Translations under genes and position numbers: made by a program | Assembly (NCBI GenBank): GCA_025766275.1 | Contig: JAFKAC010000002.1 | Location: forward strand, 496,001-560,000 | Origin: Lactarius indigo | Taxonomy: Eukaryota > Basidiomycota > Agaricomycetes > Russulales > Russulaceae | DNA length: 64,000 nucleotides | Direction of reading: 5' to 3' | Notes under the pieces: generated by a model | Database searches by the model: none | What the model saw: only the letters and a program-made list of their open reading frames with translations | Told to the model about the DNA's origin: nothing | In this document: piece after piece, positions 12,401 through 25,199 of the stretch | How positions within the stretch are numbered: position 1 is the stretch's first letter | How the letters are laid out: each line of letters starts with the position of its first letter

Positions 12401-14519
12401 GTTGCAAGCGCTTAGAATGCTCCCAATATTCCGCCCTCTTTTTTCCATTTTGATCCCGAGGAGTCCCAGGAGGGGAGTCAAGTATAAGTCCGACGGTGAA
12501 GTTACGGCGCTCGGCCTTTAAAGGTGCAAAGCGAGCGCCAGTGTAGAGTTGAAAGTATACCGAATTAACGCCAGAGGTCTTATAAGCGCCGCCCTTAGAC
12601 GACAGCAACTTTTCCAGTAGCGTAGGTGGCTTCCGAGTCTTGAGGCCAGCTCTAGGAGCCCAGATCATCTCGAGGTCTCTCCTGATTTCCCCAACTGATT
12701 GCCTAATAGAAGTACTGCGATGCGACATAATCAGCCTGAAGCGATGACAGACAAAAAAAACGGAAACGACTGCGTACATCAGCTCTTCCCTCAATAATCG
12801 GAACTGGATGTCGAGATGTCGTTCCATAGAATTCACGGGTAAATGATGTGGCGCTGTAGGAAGAAACACTGGGAGATAAGGTGGTAATGGACATAGAAGT
12901 TCTTCGTTCGTTGGCGCGATGCGGATATTACGAATGTCAGTGGAATCATTATCGTGGCGAGGTTCCCCTCCGACGCGCAATGTACCGGGGGGGTCATAAG
13001 TTTGTTCCAGTCGGGATGTAAGCGCCTCCTGCATCTGACCGGCGGTGAATCTTCTGTTCGGGATGTGTCTCCGCAACTTTTCTGCATCTCTGAATTCTCT
13101 ACCTACGATCTGACTGAGTCGGTTGATAGCCTTCTCGAGTTCTCCCAACGTCAGGTTTCGGACCTGCGCGGTTGACGAAGTGATGGGGTCCTGGAAGGTT
13201 GGAGGCGACGCGGTCACAGCCGCCGTCCAAATATTGAACCACGAGAAGATATCTTCGACCAAATCACGTAGTTCGGGATGATTCTTTATGGCGCTTTTGA
13301 CACGCGAGAAATACCTGTCCAGAGCAGTTGAGCGCGGCACCAGAGTAAGGACTGCACGTCTGTACTTACTGCGACAGAACAGTTGAAAGCGTCCCGAAGA
13401 CCTCTACGCCGCTTAGAGTGTTTTGCCGCGATTCGGGCAAGCCTGGCGTGCGATCCATCCAAGTCTGGGCCTCTATTATCTCACGCATACATTCGCGGGT
13501 AGTCGAATGAAAATCGTCGTAGTTTCGGTCGAGCAATGCATACATCATGCTGAAATAGCTTATAAGGATCGATCGTCTGGTGTGAATACATGATGCGATT
13601 TACTTTGTATTTTGATGCATCGTTGTCTTTAGTACCAGGTCTGATGACAGGAACTATGACGTGTCGACAAAGATAGTCAAGACGGGATTACAATTTCAAT
13701 TTTGAAACAAACCTCGATAATAGGGAAATATCCCTTCTGGTATGATAGGGTCGATGATCCAACGCCAACATTCACGGCCACCGGCGAAAATCTTAACACG
13801 TCGCCGATGCGTAACAACGCATTACCCTATGTATGATGTTACTGCAGAAACTGATGGCGTCTGAAAAGAATTGGACGTACGCGAACAATTGTGTCAAGCA
13901 GTGCCTATCACAGGAGTGTATGAGACGGGTCATTCGAATGTGCAATAGCAAACCGACTAACCTGAGCCTGATTGGAGTTCTATGATGTGTAAACGATCAA
14001 GACGTAGCAGAGTCCGATTAGAGTGACGCTTACCCATGCTTTGTTTCGAGAATTGACACTTGCAAAGATTCGAGAAAATCCCTCGACATTGTTCGCATCC
14101 CGGAATACGAAGTTGTCGGTGAGGTACGGCTTGAGGTAATTGTGTGCTTCGTTCGGACGGAGTGTGTATCGCGAGTCCAAGATAGAGCCATTGTTCATGG
14201 CCAACCCTTCCGGGGAGAAAAAGTCTGGCGATTGGTCTTCGGTCTCTGTGGCACCTACTGAGAAAGTCTCCAACACTTGAGATTTTACTTCGTGCTTGAA
14301 CGTGCAGTCAAACGAGCGGTCGCAAGCACCAGTCGACCAATAAAAAGAGCAGATTCCTCTGGGAACTCCAGTTCGGTCGATGGGTGGGGTACCACCACGG
14401 CCACGGCTATCGGCGCCTCCTCGACCTCCTCGACTGCCACGATTCCCACGGCCTTGAGGGCCTGTGCCTCTTGCTCCGCCTCCACGTCCACGGCGGCCAC
14501 CAGAACTACTTGCTGACAT
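6494..14519 (-). CDS. ZNFX1-type NFX1 zinc-finger SF1 RNA helicase, copy 1 (multi-exon)
   Basis: An RNA helicase of the UPF1-like superfamily 1, related to animal ZNFX1 and fission-yeast Hrr1, which act in small-RNA silencing. The first exons fit in phase: 14519-14034, 13979-13962, 13826-13713, 13653-13604, 13549-13370, 13314-12778, 12714-11854, 11801-11783, 11734-11677, 11631-10841. In protein order there is an RGG-rich tail, a CCCH finger (CX8CX5CX3H, about residues 58-77), Walker A (GPPGTGKS, split over a 19-nt exon), motif II VEEAGQ, GDPKQLRP, TVDTFQGQE, NVALSRAK, several NFX1-type Cys-rich fingers (9700-8230), a RING-like CPAC segment, and a C-terminal RZ-type finger (CENGH...CPECRAPIGG). 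The stop TGA is at 6494. Length is about 2,000-2,200 residues. No lesion was found. Exon limits 3' of 10841 are approximate. Confidence 0.9.
11783..11801 (-). other. 19-nt microexon encoding the Walker A P-loop (copy 1)
   Basis: On the minus strand the exon reads CCCTCCCGGAACGGGAAAG, flanked by AG on the 5' side and GT on the 3' side. Introns of 52 bp (11853-11802) and 48 bp (11782-11735) surround it. Joining CAA-GG, this exon and AGT-TTC gives QGPPGTGKSF in the correct phase. Reading through either intron loses the P-loop. Confidence 0.88.
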
Positions 14520-15440
14520 CTGAAAGAGTAAAAGTGTTCAGAACAAAATGTGAGATGCGCTAGGGGATGCACGGGTAAGTTGGGGGTAGTGATAGGGGTC
14601 AAGGAACAAGCCAAGCGCGAGCGCCTGTGTGGCGAGCGAGCCACACGCGGCTTCAGCGCGATCCTGTCCTTGGATCCGCCATTGGCTCGCCACACGCGAC
14701 AAGCGGTAAATATAGCCCGTTTGGATAGAGCGGCAGAGAACCTAATACATTCCACAGGAAATAACGTGCTTGGTTACGGGATTCCACGGAGAATCCTTGC
14801 ATACCGAACAACACCCACCCTAACAGAACGTGGCCTTCCCAAAAGCCTATCCACCTTTGACTACAAGACGTAGACATCGAACAAAAGAATCTCCGTGGCT
14901 TTCAGGTCATTGTTCTGGAATGATGGCAGGATGGAAGAAGTGTAGGTGGGGCTCGGCCAACGGAAGACATTCTAATGTGATTTCAACATGTCGATAAAAA
15001 TGGCGCTCATTGCAATATCGCTTGGAAGAGACACCTTCCGTACACAGCGCTTCATAATACATCCCCCAGAGCTATATTCTAGGACCGGTGACCGGATGAC
15101 CAGCCGTGAACTCAAGCTCCTGAAGACGGGGTGTAGTCTTTGGGATCGCCATAGAATTCGTATAAGTTTTTGCTCCCGATAAGGCATATGCCATATCTCA
15201 TGGTCTGCGTAGTCGCCAAGAACTTGTGTAATCTTGATCATTGGTTGAGCGGCAGGAAGCAGTAGATAACGCAGGGTCATCAGCAGAATTCGCGAAAACT
15301 GAGCGTTGCCTGGCAAGTTGAACACTAACCGTGATTATTGGACCAACCGCCACATACTCTGATTATTGTTATTGTTGTCCCCGAGCGCAAGGACTATAAA
15401 CATCGTCCCAGTGACACCTCTGCTACAGCGCAAATGTAAG
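14520..15440 (-). promoter_or_regulatory. 5' flank of ZNFX1-like copy 1 with overlapping upstream ORF
   Basis: The region is conserved with 23958-24880 upstream of copy 2. An upstream ATG at 14755 opens an ORF (MECIRFSAALSKRA...) in another frame that overlaps the main start at 14519 and ends at 14285. The equivalent ATG in copy 2 is at 24193. No TATA element is conserved between the copies. The true transcription start is unknown. Confidence 0.4.
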
Positions 15441-15744
15441 GGAATTCAAACTTTATTATTAAAAAAAGGTTGGTGCATGTGAGATCTCGGTCTGTTTATA
15501 AACAGGACAGATGAGAATGAGTTACGTAATCTATATTTACAGCCTATTATTTGTTGCTGTTGTTTTTTCTTTTTCTTTTTCTTTTTTTGGTTCAGATCTC
15601 GATTGTAACGGAGGGGCCAGGTAGCCTTTACCCTTGAGCTTGAGCCCTTGAGCTTGAACGTCCTGGGAACGATAATGGCCAAGATAACGGTCGGTTGATG
15701 GGGTCCACCGATTACATGCAAGCAACCCCTCACTGATAAAGACA

Positions 15745-15770
15745 AGTGAGTGAGTGAGTGAGCGAGTGAG
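15745..15770 (+). repeat. GTGA microsatellite
   Basis: About six GTGA tetramers with one GCGA variant, located at the border between the two duplication units. Confidence 0.85.
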
Positions 15771-15945
15771 GGCGGGCGGCGCCGACAGTGCTAACAACGT
15801 TCTCATCAATTGCTCCCGCGCATTCTACATCTATCTCTTTCTACGTGCTGAAATAAGAACTTCCACCGATATCGTAGTATATCCGAAACACATGGGTAGT
15901 GCCGGTATCTCTCAGCAACCAATCGCAGAGACTACAGCCCTCCCT

Positions 15946-18900
15946 TCAAGCGCCCTGTGACCCATTCTGGTGATCTACGTCTTCGAACTCCATCGCTCGC
16001 GTATTTGACAGGCGTAATTGATGGTCGGAGCCCCCGATCGGGGCCCTGCACTCTGGGCAGTGCGCCGCCTCCATTGTGCCTCCGCACTGTAAAGGTCCGA
16101 TGAGTTGTCTGTATTTTGGAGAATCGATGCAGTTTACGGACTTCACCGATTACAAACGTATGCCCGTTCTCGCAATTGTAGAAATGACTCATATCCGCTG
16201 CGAGCAAAATAGAGTCATTGACATGCCTTCCTGTTAAGATTTGAAGACTTACAGAAACCGAATGATTTCACGATGTCTTCCCGTTCTTTCAAAGGTAAGG
16301 GTTCATATCCTCTTTCCGTACGGAAATGTGTCACCAGGGCGTCGTACTCCTTCATGAATTTGTCTCCCTTTTCACGACAGTTTAGGGTGAACCACTCCCT
16401 TTCGGATCTCAGCTCGACCATATTGGCAACCGGGCGACTGCGAATGTACGCCATCTCAATCCTTGTTATCTCGCGACTAGTGTTGCTCAACCCTGACTGT
16501 GCCTTGGCGATGAATTCGTTTCGGCGGTCATTGTCGAAGAGTCCTTGTCGCGATAAGAGTGTGCTTTCCGCAAGAATTTCGAACCGGAACAGCTCTAACT
16601 TTCCGCGGAGGATGTTCACCCCAGCATGAGCCGCCAAACGAGATGCTAATGACTTCTCCGCGATCTTCAGAGCCTTCTCCGCGTCACAGATGCAGGACTC
16701 GTAGATGAACGACACGAACGACCGCCATAAGCGCTCGTGGCGGAGGGCGACTTCGTCACTTGAGGCGACACTCAGACCTTCGATACGGGTCTGCGCGATT
16801 TCTGCCAACATGTACCGCAATTCGAGAGACAGAAAGAAGGCTTCTACTTGAAAACGCGTATCAGCCTTGTGCGGAGGCTGGCCAATCTTCTTGTTTACTT
16901 CCATCATCGCTACGAGTTCAGGCGCGTCAGAAACCTGCTCTGGATCGCTTATTATCGCGGAAAGTTCGAGGTGATAGAGTGTTGCAAGCGCGGCGCCATA
17001 CGCCTGTACATGGGGTCCCCGGGTTCGTGCAACATCTACAACCTTCCTGTAGAGCTCGAGGAGGCCACGGACGACCTTGTTCCATGCTCTTCCCTCCCCT
17101 CCAGAAAAGCCATGGACTTTCTTCATGCTCGCCACGGAGAATTCTGTATGGGGAAGAGGCTCGGACTCTGGGCCAAATCGAGTCCTGCGACGCGCAGAAA
17201 GGTTGTCGAAATCTTTTGCACTCTTAGATAGGGGTTTGATGCCAATTGATTTCGCTTCGCCTTTCGCACTGTCGATTGTTTTCGAGTATTCTCCGATTTC
17301 AGCGCCGATTTCTTCTATTGTGGACGACATTGTGCTAGCCACGTTCTGTTCTAGGATATCTAGGATCGCTCTCTTTGTAACGCGTCCGTATCGGAGGGCG
17401 GTGATCGGTCCACGGCAGGCGGGGCAGGAAGGAGGCGTTTGGAAGTTCACCGGTGGCGCCTTCGTGGCCGTGAAAGCGCCCATAGCATCCGACTCGTAGT
17501 ATTCCGACATTTGACAATGGCTGTCCAGCGTTTCAACAGTGAAAATGTGACCGCATTCCAACTTGATCAGGCGCTCTGAGATATCGTCAGAGCTAAGATC
17601 GATCTCGTCCAGACGCCTTTGCATCATGAAATCGACGATATCGACTTTACGCTCGTCCGGGAGGCATACGACGCATGTCTGCTGTTCGCAAGGTTCTCCG
17701 CAGACTATAAAAACACAGTATAAGACCCAACCGTACAAATTACAAGGAAGGGAAACACGTACTCGACGGACACCCATGGCCACACTTTAGTTGTCTTTCG
17801 CAGGCCTGGTCACAGGGTAAGCGAGAACATATCTGTCGATCACAAATTAGTCTCAAGTGAGGAAGTCCCAAGCCGCCCATGAAAGCTTACCGAACCGCAT
17901 ACGACCGGACACGAGTGGTGGGGACAGCGCCATTCACATGGCTCCATGCACGGTGGGCAAGGCTCCCAGCATTCCTTTTGGCATTTCTGATGGCCGCACA
18001 GCCGCTGGCACGGTTGTGAACATATTGGATTGCACGAGTGATCCGAAGAACAAGTGAGGCCACACAAGTGTTGGCACTTGAGCGCTCGTTCGCAGGCATG
18101 AACTCTGTGATGTGTGCGAACAGGACGAAAAGCGCCCACACCAGGAGTTGTATTATCGCGCGTAACCTTCTGGCACTCGTAGCATCGAGATTTACACGTC
18201 CGGCCGCAGCACATTGTGTGACCTCCGCAGACTTCCTCGCATTCGAAGTTGGTGGGATCTCCGCTACAAGCCATGATGCCGTTATGCTCACACCCTGGTA
18301 GAGGCTTCGACACTTGAACGAAGCATCTGACAGTCTCTAAAATCTCGAGTTTATGACTGGAGAGTACATTAGATGGGACCTAGAAGGGCAAATAAGGAAG
18401 GCACTTGCCAAGGGACGGATTTTGAAATGTGTCCACATGGAAGCTTAACGTTGTACATGGGGAACATGCAGTCCCCGCAGTCTTGGGAACATAGTTTCGG
18501 GCAAGGATGAGCCCTAGGACACGTTACCCTGACACAGGGCTGATTACATTTCATACTTTTATGATTATCTAGGTCGGTGTGACACTGAAACGCTTCGGTC
18601 AGCTGGCACATAACGTGAACGGGAAATAGTATACCATCGAGGGACATACGTGTCCACACGACAAACGATATTCGCAAGGTCGGAGACAGCCACCTTCTGG
18701 TGCATGCGTAGGTATTTTACCCGGCTTAGTGATCAGGTGCCTTGTATGGGGGTGACGTTGGCAAACGATTGGGAAGCCATAACCAAGCTGGTCTTCTTTC
18801 TCCATCTCGTCCAAGACGGTCCTCCAAGTCTCATTCTTCCTGAGATTCGAAGCGTTCCCAAGGATGTAAAGGCCGTGCTTGGCTCGAGACAAAGCGACGT

Positions 18901-21900
18901 TTATCCTATTGGAACTCTGGAAAGACCCAGAGACCATCAGCTTTGACTTCGCGAAAGTATCAGGCTGCGTACTTTCAAAAAGCCAATTGAGGCATTGCCC
19001 TCCTCGAACGTGCCGGAATTTCTAACCAACGAGATTATTACGACCTTGGCCTCCTGGCCTTGGAAGGTGTCTACTGTTCCGATACGGATCTTTAAAAAAT
19101 GATGAGCAGCGAATCGTCAGAGGTCCACGGTGATACCCACGTGTTGAGCAACTTGAACTTGAGCAAGACTTATGTCATCGTCACCCGCAAGTCCCGTACG
19201 CTCTAGCTGCTCTTCATCGCGCTCATCCAAACTAACCGCAATCTTGAGATCTTTCAAAGCCGCGCGGACCTTTTGCAGTTGGCCTAGATAAGCACAGAGC
19301 ACGGCAATGTCTCCAGCACCGCCATAGGGACCCTGCTTAAGAAGGTATAACACAAGGTCACGTATCATGGCAACCTGATCAAACGACTAAATTTTGAGGG
19401 CTGGGGTGTATTGGTGTGATACACCGACGTACCTCGAACATGTTGTATTTCGACGCTGAATCATCTTCAGAGTTCTCCGGATTGTCGTGTGAGAAGAAGA
19501 CAACGTTCTTCTCCATGCCCTTCACCGCGGGATAACCTCGAACAATTTCGTGGTCCCCGAGCTTTGGGTATAGAATTGTTCTGCACGAGCGCTTAAAACT
19601 GCAATTCTATCCGTCTGGGAGAGGGAGCTGCGTACCGTACGAAGTGGGAAATGCTGGGTCGCATTCTCCGCTGCACGTTGATCTGCGACATACTCATTCC
19701 CCCATCGGAAAGCCGCTCCATAAGCGATCTATCGAACTTGAATAGCTCCCGCCCGCGCGCGCTATCCATAGACAAAGCTTCGTGGGTATATTAGCTTCCT
19801 ACGATGAGGGACGTGAGTGACTGGTGGCCTACCAAAAGTCGCTAAGTTTGGGCGTAGTTGTTTCGGGTCCCCAATACAGATAAGGTGCTCGACTAAATTT
19901 TAGAGCGAAGAGATCAAGATAAATACGCGGAGTACGCATGCATTAGGCGAATACCTGAGGGAACAAGAGAGGCCAGGATGTGCGCTTCGAGGACTTGACC
20001 GGCTTCCTCAACCATCAGAACCTTCGGCCCGACGCTCTACATTATCCCGTTAACATCGAAGGTGGTGTGCAACCATTCCGGACGAACCGTGAGTAAAGAG
20101 ACAAGCTTGGCCGCGCCTACCATTTGGACACCATCAGCTCGTCACATTCCCCATTGTTAGGCTACTAAATACTCACCGGTTGTAGTGCAGGCTATTAGGT
20201 CGGTACGACTGAGTAATCTACGACGAGCCTGCCCACGATCTCAATACAGTTGGTGACGCAGGTCACCAAATTGACTTACTTCGTCCTGTATGTCCTCGTA
20301 GTCCTTGCAAGCGTCTTTGTATTGACTTCTTCGCCGCTCGAAGTCGGATAGAAGGGAATCGTAAGCTATTTTCCGCATGTCATCTTCCCATGATTCTGCA
20401 AGGCGCTGTCGTTCGGGAATTGACATCGACCATACGTCATAGGCACGTGTCAGTTGTTCAAGGGAGCGACTTCCAGAGGGGACGAGCGGAATCGGGCCCT
20501 CGAAACCTAGTTCGCTGAGTTCGTTAAAGAACGCTACTCGTGGATCCGACTGAGTTTTCTTCTTTCCTGTAGCTTTCTTTGAGGGAGATGGAGGAGGCCG
20601 GATGAATTCAATATCTCGACCATTCTTCCAAAATCCATAAACTCCTGAAATTTCGGTATCTTTGGGGATCTTCTTTCTATTCGAAACTAGCGTCCATGAC
20701 CCGTTCTTTATTTCGTCCTCCATGGCCCGCCGGAAGAGCTCCGCAATCCAAAACGGAGGTCCTTTAAAGGAATCAGCGTGCTGAGGGTGATGCAAGTCGA
20801 GGAACTTCTCGGTGTCTTCCCAAGTTAACCCGGGAAGTTGTATCCGATTCAAGATACGCGTCATTTCCTCTTCTGCTTGCTTCATCGCAGCATATTCGCG
20901 TCCTATGGCCCGACCGAGGTCCCCACGATCTGAACGTTGTTCCAGCTTATGTAGGCTGTACTCCTCAATGCGTGGGTCGGACGTTCTGGACCCGAGGCGC
21001 ACGACGTTTGTCGTAATATTGGCGTCGAGAACCGACGTGACCATATGATCGAGCGCGTGATTTGTGAACGCAATAAGGACTAAAATCATGTAAGAGAAGA
21101 TATCGCATAGACGACCCCGCTTACCTATTGGTCTGACTTTACTAGAGAAGAGGACTCGAAGGATCTCCTTTCCCGTGAAACTCTGAGACCTACGTCAGAA
21201 GGAACAAAATGGTGTCAGAGTTCTCCCCACCTTTCCCGTTCCGGGAGGACTAGCGACTCGGTAATTAGTGGTGGGTTTTGGTAGGAGGATCGAAGGGCAT
21301 ACCCTTGAATTAGAGAGACTTCCCGCGTGAGAGTGTCGATGACCGCATCAACCTGAGATGGATCCAATTCGCTCGAACGCAGCAGTTGTTGACGCGCAAT
21401 CGTTACAGACGTCGCATGATTTACATTGACACTAGAAATGTTTTCCCCCGGCCGAGCCAGGCACTGGAGATTATACTTGAACAGCGGAGCACGCGTATAC
21501 CGCGGAGGTCCAACCGGCATGGATGCAAGATTTCCGGAATGTGATATGACAGCAGAGAAGGGAGCAGAAGTGGGTTCGACGTCCTTGAGAGTCCGAAGGA
21601 ACGGGTGGAGAGCCTCGAACATAATTTTGTTGTCTATCAGGACGGCGAATGTCGACTTGTCGATAGAAATCGGCTGACGACGCAAGGCCATGAGTTCAAT
21701 TTCGGCATCAAAAAACGAAACTCGGAGCTGGATTGTCTCTTTGTTAGCCTTGGCGGATTCCGCAATGTCCGCACCATTGGAGACGGTCGTCCCGAGGAAT
21801 ACTTGGAATCGGCCAGGAGAAACGAGGGCAAGAGCGACGAGACTCCCTTGTTGCAAGCGCTTAGAATGCTCCCAATATTCGACTCTCTTTCTCTCATTTT

Positions 21901-23957
21901 CGTCGCGAGGAGCGCCGGGAGGTGAGTCAAGCACAAGGCCGACGGTGAAATTACGTCGTTCGGCCCTTAAAGGTGCGAAACAAGCGCCAGTGTAGAGTTG
22001 AAAGAATACCGAATCAAAGCCAGAGGTCTTATAAGCGCCGCCTTTAGACAAGAGCAACTTTTCCAGTAGCGTAGGTGGCCTCCGAGTCTTGGGACCGGTC
22101 CTCTGCGCCCACATCATCTCGACGTCTCTCTTGACTTCCCCAACTGGTTGCCGCACGGAAGAACTTCGAGGCAACATAATCAGCATAAAGCGATAACGGA
22201 CGAACCATGGAAGCGATCACGTACATTAGCTCTTCCCTCAACAACCGGAACTGGATGTCGAGGTGCCGTTCCATCGAATTTTTGGGTAAATGGTGCGGCG
22301 CCGAAGGAAGGAAGACCGGAAGATAAGGTGGTAGGGGACATAGAAGTTCTTCATTCGTTGGAGCGATGCGAATATCGCGGATGTCAGTAAAATCATTATC
22401 GTGGCGAGGTTCTCCTGCGCCTCGCAATGTACCGGGTGGATCATAAGTTTGTTCTAGTCGGGATGTAAGCGCCTCCTGCATCTGACCGGCAGTGAATCTT
22501 CTATTCGGGATGGATCTCCGCAACTTTTCCGCATCTCCGAATTCTCTACCCACAATCTGACTGAGTCGGCTGATATCCTTCTCTAGTTCTCCCAACGTTA
22601 GGTCCCTGATCTGCGCGCTTGACGAGATGATAGGGTCCTGGAAGGTTGGAGGCGATGCGCTCACAGCTGTGGTCCAAATATTGAACCACGAAAAGATATC
22701 TTCGACCAAGTCATGTAATTCGGGATGATTTTTTATAGCGCTTTTGACACGCGCAAAATACCTGTCCAGAGCAGTCGAGCGCAGCACTAGAATAGAAACT
22801 GAATGTCCCTACTGCGACAGAACAGTTGAAAGCGTCCCGAATACCTCCACGCCACTTAGTGTGTTTTGTCGCGATACAGGTAAGCCCGGCGAGCGATCCA
22901 TCCAAGTCTGGGCCTCTATCATCTCGCGCATACATTCGCGGGTAGTCGAATGAAAGTTGTCATAGTTTTGGTCGAGTAGAGCATATATCGCGCTGAAACG
23001 GTTTATTAGGGTCGAGTGTTTGGTGTGAATAAATGATGCGAGTTACTTTGTATTCGAATGCATCGCCGTCTTCAGTACTAGGTCTGATGACAAGAACTAG
23101 GACGTGTCGACAAGAACATTGTCAAGACGGTATTATAACTTCCATTTTCTCCTGAAACGAACCTTGATAATTGGGAAATACCCCTTCTGGTATGATAGGG
23201 TCGACGATCCAGTGCCAACATTGATGGCAACAGGCGAAAATCTCAACACATCGCCGATGCGTAGCAACGCGTTACCCTATTCACGACGCTACTACCGAGG
23301 TCATTGATTCATGACAGGAATTGGACGTACGCGAACAATTGTGTCAAGGAATGCCTATCGCAGAAGTGCATCAGATACGTCACTTAGATGCGCCATAGCG
23401 AATCAACTGACCTGAGCCTGATTAGAGTTCTATGTTGTGTGAGCGATTAGAAATTAGCAGAGTCTAAACAAGGTCATCCTCACCCATGCTTTGTTTCGAG
23501 AATTGACACTTGCAAAGATCCGAGAAAACCCCTCGACATTGTTCGCATCTCGAAACACGAAGTTGTTGACGAGGTACGGCTTGAGGTGATTATGGGCTTC
23601 ATTCGGACGAAGTGTGTGTCGCGAGTCCAAGATAGAGTTATTGTTCATGGCCAATCCGTCTCGTGAGAAAAAGTCTGGTGACTGGTCTTCGGTCTCTGTG
23701 GCGTTAACCGATGAAGCATCCAACACCTGTGATCTGACTTCGTGCTTGAATGTGCAGTCGAATGAGTGCTTGCAAGCACCAGTCGACCAGTAAAAAGAGC
23801 AGATTCCTCTGGGAACTCCAGTCCGGTCGATAGGTGGGGTGCCACCACGGCCACGGCCATCGGCGCCTCCCCGACCTCCCCGACCGCCACGATTCCCACG
23901 GCCTTGAGGGCCTCCGCGTCCTCGTCCGCGGCGGCCACCAGAACTATTTGCTGACAT
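15946..23957 (-). CDS. ZNFX1-type NFX1 zinc-finger SF1 RNA helicase, copy 2 (multi-exon)
   Basis: Paralogue of the gene at 6494-14519, with the same domain order and the same introns. I checked its junctions against copy 1. The 18-nt exon NSNQAQ is at 23409-23426, the P-loop microexon (GPPGTGK) at 21231-21249, and the VEEAGQ exon at about 20050-19960. The TVDTFQGQE exon is near 19087-18965, and the final RZ-type exon ends at TGA 15946. The N-terminal RGG/CCCH exon (23957-23484) keeps CX8CX5CX3H. Proteins differ mainly in the linker after the RING-like segment and in the last 20 residues, where copy 2 is shorter. By eye roughly nine residues in ten agree. No disabling lesion seen, so both copies look functional. 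Confidence 0.88.
21231..21249 (-). other. 19-nt microexon encoding the Walker A P-loop (copy 2)
   Basis: Same position and phase as 11783-11801; only the first base differs (T for C, synonymous in the joined glycine codon). The flanking donor GT and acceptor AG are retained although the intron sequences have diverged. Confidence 0.85.
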
Positions 23958-25199
23958 CTGAAAGATTGAAAGTTTTCAGAACAAAATGTGAGATGCGCTA
24001 GGGGATCGGCGGGTAAGTCGAGGGTAGTGATAGGAGTCAAGGAACAAGCCAAGCGCAAGCGCCTGTGTGGCGAGCGAGCCACACGCGGCTTCAGCGCGAT
24101 CCTGTCCTTGGATCCGCCATTGGCTCGCCACATGCGACCAGCGGCAAATGTCGCCCGTTTGGATAGAGCGGCAGAGAACCTAATACATTCCACAGGAAAT
24201 AACGTGCTTGGTTACGGGTTCCACGGAGAACGTTTGCATACCGAACACCCATCCCAACAGAACATGGCTTTCCCAAAAGCCTATCCACCCTTGATTACAA
24301 GATGTAGACACCGAACGAAAGGATCTCCATGGCCATTGGGTCATTGTTCTGGAATGGTGGTCGGACGGAAGAAGTGTGGGTGGTGCTCAGCCAACGGAAG
24401 ACATTCCAATGTGATCACAGCATGTCGATAGTAAAATGGCGCTCATCGCAATATCACTTGGAAGAGACACCTTCCGTACACAGCGCTGCACAATACATCC
24501 CCCAGAGCTATATTCTAGGACCCGTAACCGGCTGACCGTCTGCGAACTCAAGCACCTGAAGACGGAAAGTTGTCCTTGAGGGCTGCCATAAGATCCGGGT
24601 AAGCTTTCGCTCCCGACGCAAGTTTTGAAGGAATATGCCGAATCTCATTTTCTGTGTAGTCGTCACGAATCGGTGTAGACTTGATCGAAGCATTCGTTGG
24701 GCGGCAGGAAGCAGTAGTCAATGGGGGGTCACCGACAGAGCTCGCGAAAACTGAGCGTTGCCTAGCAAGTCGAGCATCATTAGCACTAACCAAGGCCCAT
24801 AATTATTGGACTAACTCTGATTATTGTTGCACCCAAGCGTAAGGACTATAAATATCGCCCAAGTGACATCTCTGCTACAGCGCAAGCGAATTTGAACTCC
24901 ATTACGGAAAGAAGGTCCGGTGCAAGTGAGATCTCTTTCTGTTCCTTGTTCTGTTTATGTGTTGGAACAAGACGGATATTTCGGTACTATGACAAGAACA
25001 GGAACAGATGAGCAAGCCGATGAGCCCAGTTGAATGAGTTACGTAATCCATGTCAAGCCCATATATGTTTTTTGCTTTGTTTTTTCAGATCTCGATGTAA
25101 CGCTGGGATCCGTGAGGCAGCCTTGGCCCTTGAGCTTGAGCTTGAGCATCCTTAGAACGATAACAGCCACGAGAAGGGTAAACCGATCATGAAATGACT

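Larger units (their letters stand above)
6340..15740. repeat. Tandem duplication unit 1 (about 9.4 kb)
   Basis: This segment aligns in order with 15803-25200, an offset of about 9.45 kb. The match includes the gene, all introns I compared, about 150 bp of 3' flank (starting at the shared atcaattgctcc) and about 1.2 kb of 5' flank (ending in a region with cagatctcgat and cttgagcttgag). Flanks outside these points do not match. Exons are far better conserved than introns. Boundaries are good to some tens of bases only. Confidence 0.88.
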
